From assembly GCA_031284105.1 (NCBI GenBank), contig JAITAN010000127.1, positions 1 to 7,584 on the forward strand: a stretch of DNA of 7,584 nucleotides, given 5' to 3'. Numbering within the stretch: position 1 is the stretch's first letter; each line of letters opens with the position of its first letter. The DNA comes from Treponema sp. GTDB lineage: Bacteria > Spirochaetota > Spirochaetia > Treponematales > Breznakiellaceae. Under the pieces are notes generated by a model. That model did not search any database, was not told where the DNA came from, and saw only the letters and a program-made list of their open reading frames with translations. This document shows, one piece after another, positions 6,238 to 7,584 of the stretch. Position numbers and translations under genes: made by a program.

Positions 6238-6846
6238 TCACCCTTCCCACCGCCTGAAGAGTTCATGTTCCACATACAGGCGGTCCAGTATTTTTCCAAC
6301 TACAAAATCAACCATATCGTCTATTGTTTTCGGTTTGTGGTAGAATGCGGGCGATGCAGGCAGAATAGCCGCGCCCGCTTCCGCCAGAGCGGTAAGGTTC
6401 CTGAGATCAATGAGGGACAGCGGGCTTTCCCGTGGAACAACGATCAGCGGACGCGCTTCTTTCAAACAGACCAGCGCGGCGCGCTGAATGAGGTTTTGGC
6501 ATAGTCCGGAGGCCATGGCGCCCGCGCTATTCATGGAGCAGGGAACAATGATCACCGCATCAAGGAGGAATGAGCCGCTTGCGGGCGGCGCGGCAAGATC
6601 GCGGCAATCGTATATACGGTTTTTGGGAATGGCGGATTCCGCCGCCCATGCGGAAAACGGTTTGCCGGTTTCTTCGGCAACGACCCGTTCCCCCCATTCG
6701 GAGACAACCGCGTGTACTTCGCGCTGTTTCTCAATCAGCGCCTGCATGGCGCGGATACCGTACATGGCGCCGCTTGCGCCTGTTATACAGATAAGGTACC
6801 TTCCCGCGGCCGTCTTCGGGCGCGGGAGTACCGGTTGAACGTTCAT
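6238..6846 (-). CDS. ubiX: Flavin prenyltransferase UbiX/Pad1 family
   Basis: Joins dimethylallyl phosphate to reduced FMN to make prenylated FMN, the cofactor of UbiD-type decarboxylases. The whole 202-residue protein is one flavoprotein (Rossmann-like) domain: ITGASGAMYG (21-30) is the phosphate/FMN loop, VPCSMNSAGAMASGL (101-115) the central motif, QRAALVCLKEARPL (121-134) and VPRESPLS (137-144) the conserved flavin and prenyl-phosphate region, and LPASPAFYHKP (162-172) the late active-site motif. The ATG at 6846 is chosen. An in-frame TTG at 6879 would add 11 residues, but it overlaps the likely promoter. Family members usually begin only a few residues before the first strand, so even the ATG form has a 15-residue extra N-terminus. 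No ribosome site precedes either start. No ubiD is in the window. The gene converges on leuA. Confidence 0.92.
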   Translation of the reverse strand: MNVQPVLPRPKTAAGRYLICITGASGAMYGIRAMQALIEKQREVHAVVSEWGERVVAEETGKPFSAWAAESAIPKNRIYDCRDLAAPPASGSFLLDAVIIVPCSMNSAGAMASGLCQNLIQRAALVCLKEARPLIVVPRESPLSLIDLRNLTALAEAGAAILPASPAFYHKPKTIDDMVDFVVGKILDRLYVEHELFRRWEG

Positions 6847-6852
6847 GATGAC

Positions 6853-6879
6853 AGTATAGCATGAAATACATCCATACAA
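6853..6879 (-). promoter_or_regulatory. Extended -10 promoter of ubiX, probable leaderless start
   Basis: On the minus strand: TTGTAT (6879-6874), 15 nt, then TATACT (6858-6853) preceded by TGC, an extended -10. The ATG at 6846 begins 7 nt after the -10, where transcription would start, and no Shine-Dalgarno sequence is present. This suggests an mRNA beginning at or next to the start codon. It has the same arrangement as 4237-4263. Confidence 0.45.
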
Positions 6880-6922
6880 TTACAATGCAATCAAAAAATT
6901 ATGCCGGAAGGGATAAAAGGGG

Positions 6923-7141
6923 ATGGGTACCGCTATCGCCTATGACGGGATTACAATAGTTTGCGATCAACCATGGAAACTTCACAACTATTGCGGCAAC
7001 GGACGGCAACGATCCGTTGAAGGGAATAAATACGCTCCAGATTATAGGCAAGCAGCCCCAATGCCGGAAGTAAGCAACGCTCTATTGCGGCGTGAGCAAG
7101 CGGTATTATTACCCGTAAACCGATTGGCGGCTAATACCTAG
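6923..7141 (+). CDS. Doubtful small hypothetical ORF (72 aa)
   Basis: I do not recognise this protein. It starts with MGTAIAYDGITIVCDQ and shows no signal peptide, membrane segment or metal-binding cluster. A purine-rich GGAAGGGA (6906-6913) lies 9 nt before the ATG. Codon third positions show no clear bias, and the adjacent sequence is repeat-rich, so this may be a chance reading frame or debris of an older gene. ATGCCGGAAG occurs both just upstream (6901) and inside it (7061), and CGGCAACG occurs twice in tandem (6994-7013). Confidence 0.22.
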   Translation: MGTAIAYDGITIVCDQPWKLHNYCGNGRQRSVEGNKYAPDYRQAAPMPEVSNALLRREQAVLLPVNRLAANT

Positions 7142-7327
7142 GGCGCGTTCACACTATGCAACGCGGCTTACAACCGTTTTCACACCGGTAGATGAGCGCG
7201 TTAAGCGGGTGCGATTGTCTGGCATTTCTCCGGTATTTGGGCGCCGCTATCCACATACCCGCCGCCGCCCGTATGTGCGGGATCACGCCTGCCCGCGTGT
7301 GAGCCTAACGCCGGACCGTTGAAACAG
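7142..7327. other. Gene-poor spacer with GC-rich hairpins
   Basis: No supported gene on either strand. CACATAC (7252-7258) and GTATGTG (7271-7277) form a 7-bp stem with a 12-nt loop. It is followed by overlapping alternatives: GCGGG/CCCGC (7277-7296) and CACGC/GCGTG (7284-7299). This could be a repetitive palindromic element or a terminator for the minus-strand gene to the right, but no T-run is seen. Confidence 0.35.
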
Positions 7328-7428
7328 CCATAGGCTGCGGCCTGCCATCGGCTGCTCATCCATAGGGCTGCGGCCTGCCATCGGCTGCAACCTGCCATAG
7401 GCTGCAACCTGCCATAGGCTGCAACCTG
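7328..7428. repeat. 17-bp minisatellite, six tandem units
   Basis: Units start at 7328, 7345, 7360, 7378, 7395 and 7412, with lengths of 17, 15, 18, 17, 17 and 17 bp. The consensus is CCAT(A/C)GGCTGC(AA/GG)CCTG. The last two units (7395-7411 and 7412-7428) are identical, which points to recent expansion at the right end. The third has an extra G and the second is short and diverged. The array lies 6 bp beyond the stop codon of the minus-strand frame at 7435. It is too short and spacer-free to be CRISPR. Confidence 0.9.
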
Positions 7429-7434
7429 CGGCCG

Positions 7435-7584
7435 TTATTCCCAGCCGCCTGCGGCGCCGGCTATACGGCTGTCAAGGTTCACGTTTTGACCCGCGGCCGC
7501 GGCACGCTGTTTAACGGGAGCGGTGTTTACATATACCGCGTTTCCGGTACTCGCCGAATTCGCAGCGTCAATAGCAGAGCCGCC
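7435..7584 (-). CDS. 3' end of an unrecognised gene entering from the right edge
   Basis: A minus-strand frame open from the window edge to TAA (7437-7435) gives the last 49 residues of a protein. It includes STGNAVYVNTAPVKQRAAAA and ends in AGAAGGWE. It is rich in Ala, Gly, Asn and Val, has no charged tail and no evident motif. The other two minus-strand frames are closed here by stops within the first 60 bases. One plus-strand frame is also open throughout this stretch but has no start codon with a ribosome site. The start and most of the gene lie outside the window, so function cannot be assigned. Confidence 0.45.
   Translation of the reverse strand, partial: GGSAIDAANSASTGNAVYVNTAPVKQRAAAAGQNVNLDSRIAGAAGGWE

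Noticed and set aside
6238..6504. Plus-strand ORF tail after leuA (frame through 6085-6504)
   Set aside because: It crosses leuA and ubiX in other frames. Strong UbiX motifs on the minus strand explain the region.
6954..6993. Inverted repeat CAATAGTT/AACTATTG
   Set aside because: 8 bp with a 24-nt spacer, no direct repeats at its edges and no wider symmetry, so it is within what chance would give.
7201..7407. Minus-strand 68-codon ORF over the minisatellite
   Set aside because: Most of it is the translated 17-bp repeat, and it shows no independent sign of coding.
7328..7428. CRISPR array
   Set aside because: Units are 15-18 bp and directly abutting, with no spacers, no leader and no cas genes.

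Overview
The window looks like a spirochaete chromosome, most likely Treponema or a close gut relative with mid-range GC. This rests on a flgN-flgK-flgL block with an unusually long FlgK (629 aa) and FlgL (415 aa), and on a GCCGATAA sigma-28-type -10 box just upstream of it. The genus is inferred from gene order and protein form, not from a search.

Layout. Positions 31-2590 hold a candidate flagellar promoter, flgN (export chaperone) and flgK (hook-filament junction protein 1). The flgK-flgL gap (2591-2818) is not plain spacer. It carries a decayed 3' end of an IS200/IS605-type tnpB (C-terminal peptide signatures in two frames), a three-hairpin fold like a TnpB guide-RNA scaffold, and a perfect 7-bp hairpin at the expected right end. 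flgL (2819-4066) follows and ends in a 15-bp tandem duplication across its stop codon. FlgN would chaperone FlgK and FlgL to the export apparatus, and FlgK and FlgL join hook to filament.

Positions 4067-4643 have no convincing gene. They hold a 9-bp hairpin, a TTGTAT-15-TGTTATAAT promoter, and then a 341-bp GC-rich, highly self-complementary element (4264-4604). Its ends are 22-bp inverted repeats with two mismatches, and it is flanked by TTATAAT direct repeats. I read this as a MITE-like insertion that split and duplicated the -10 box of the leuA promoter.

leuA (2-isopropylmalate synthase, first committed step of leucine synthesis) occupies 4644-6230. It converges, with only 7 bp between stop codons, on ubiX (flavin prenyltransferase, minus strand). 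ubiX appears to have an extended -10 promoter placed so that its mRNA would begin at or next to the ATG.

Positions 6847-7434 are mostly without supported genes: a doubtful 72-codon ORF, GC-rich hairpins, and a six-copy 17-bp minisatellite (7328-7428). The minisatellite lies just beyond the stop codon of a minus-strand reading frame that enters from the right edge (7435-7584).
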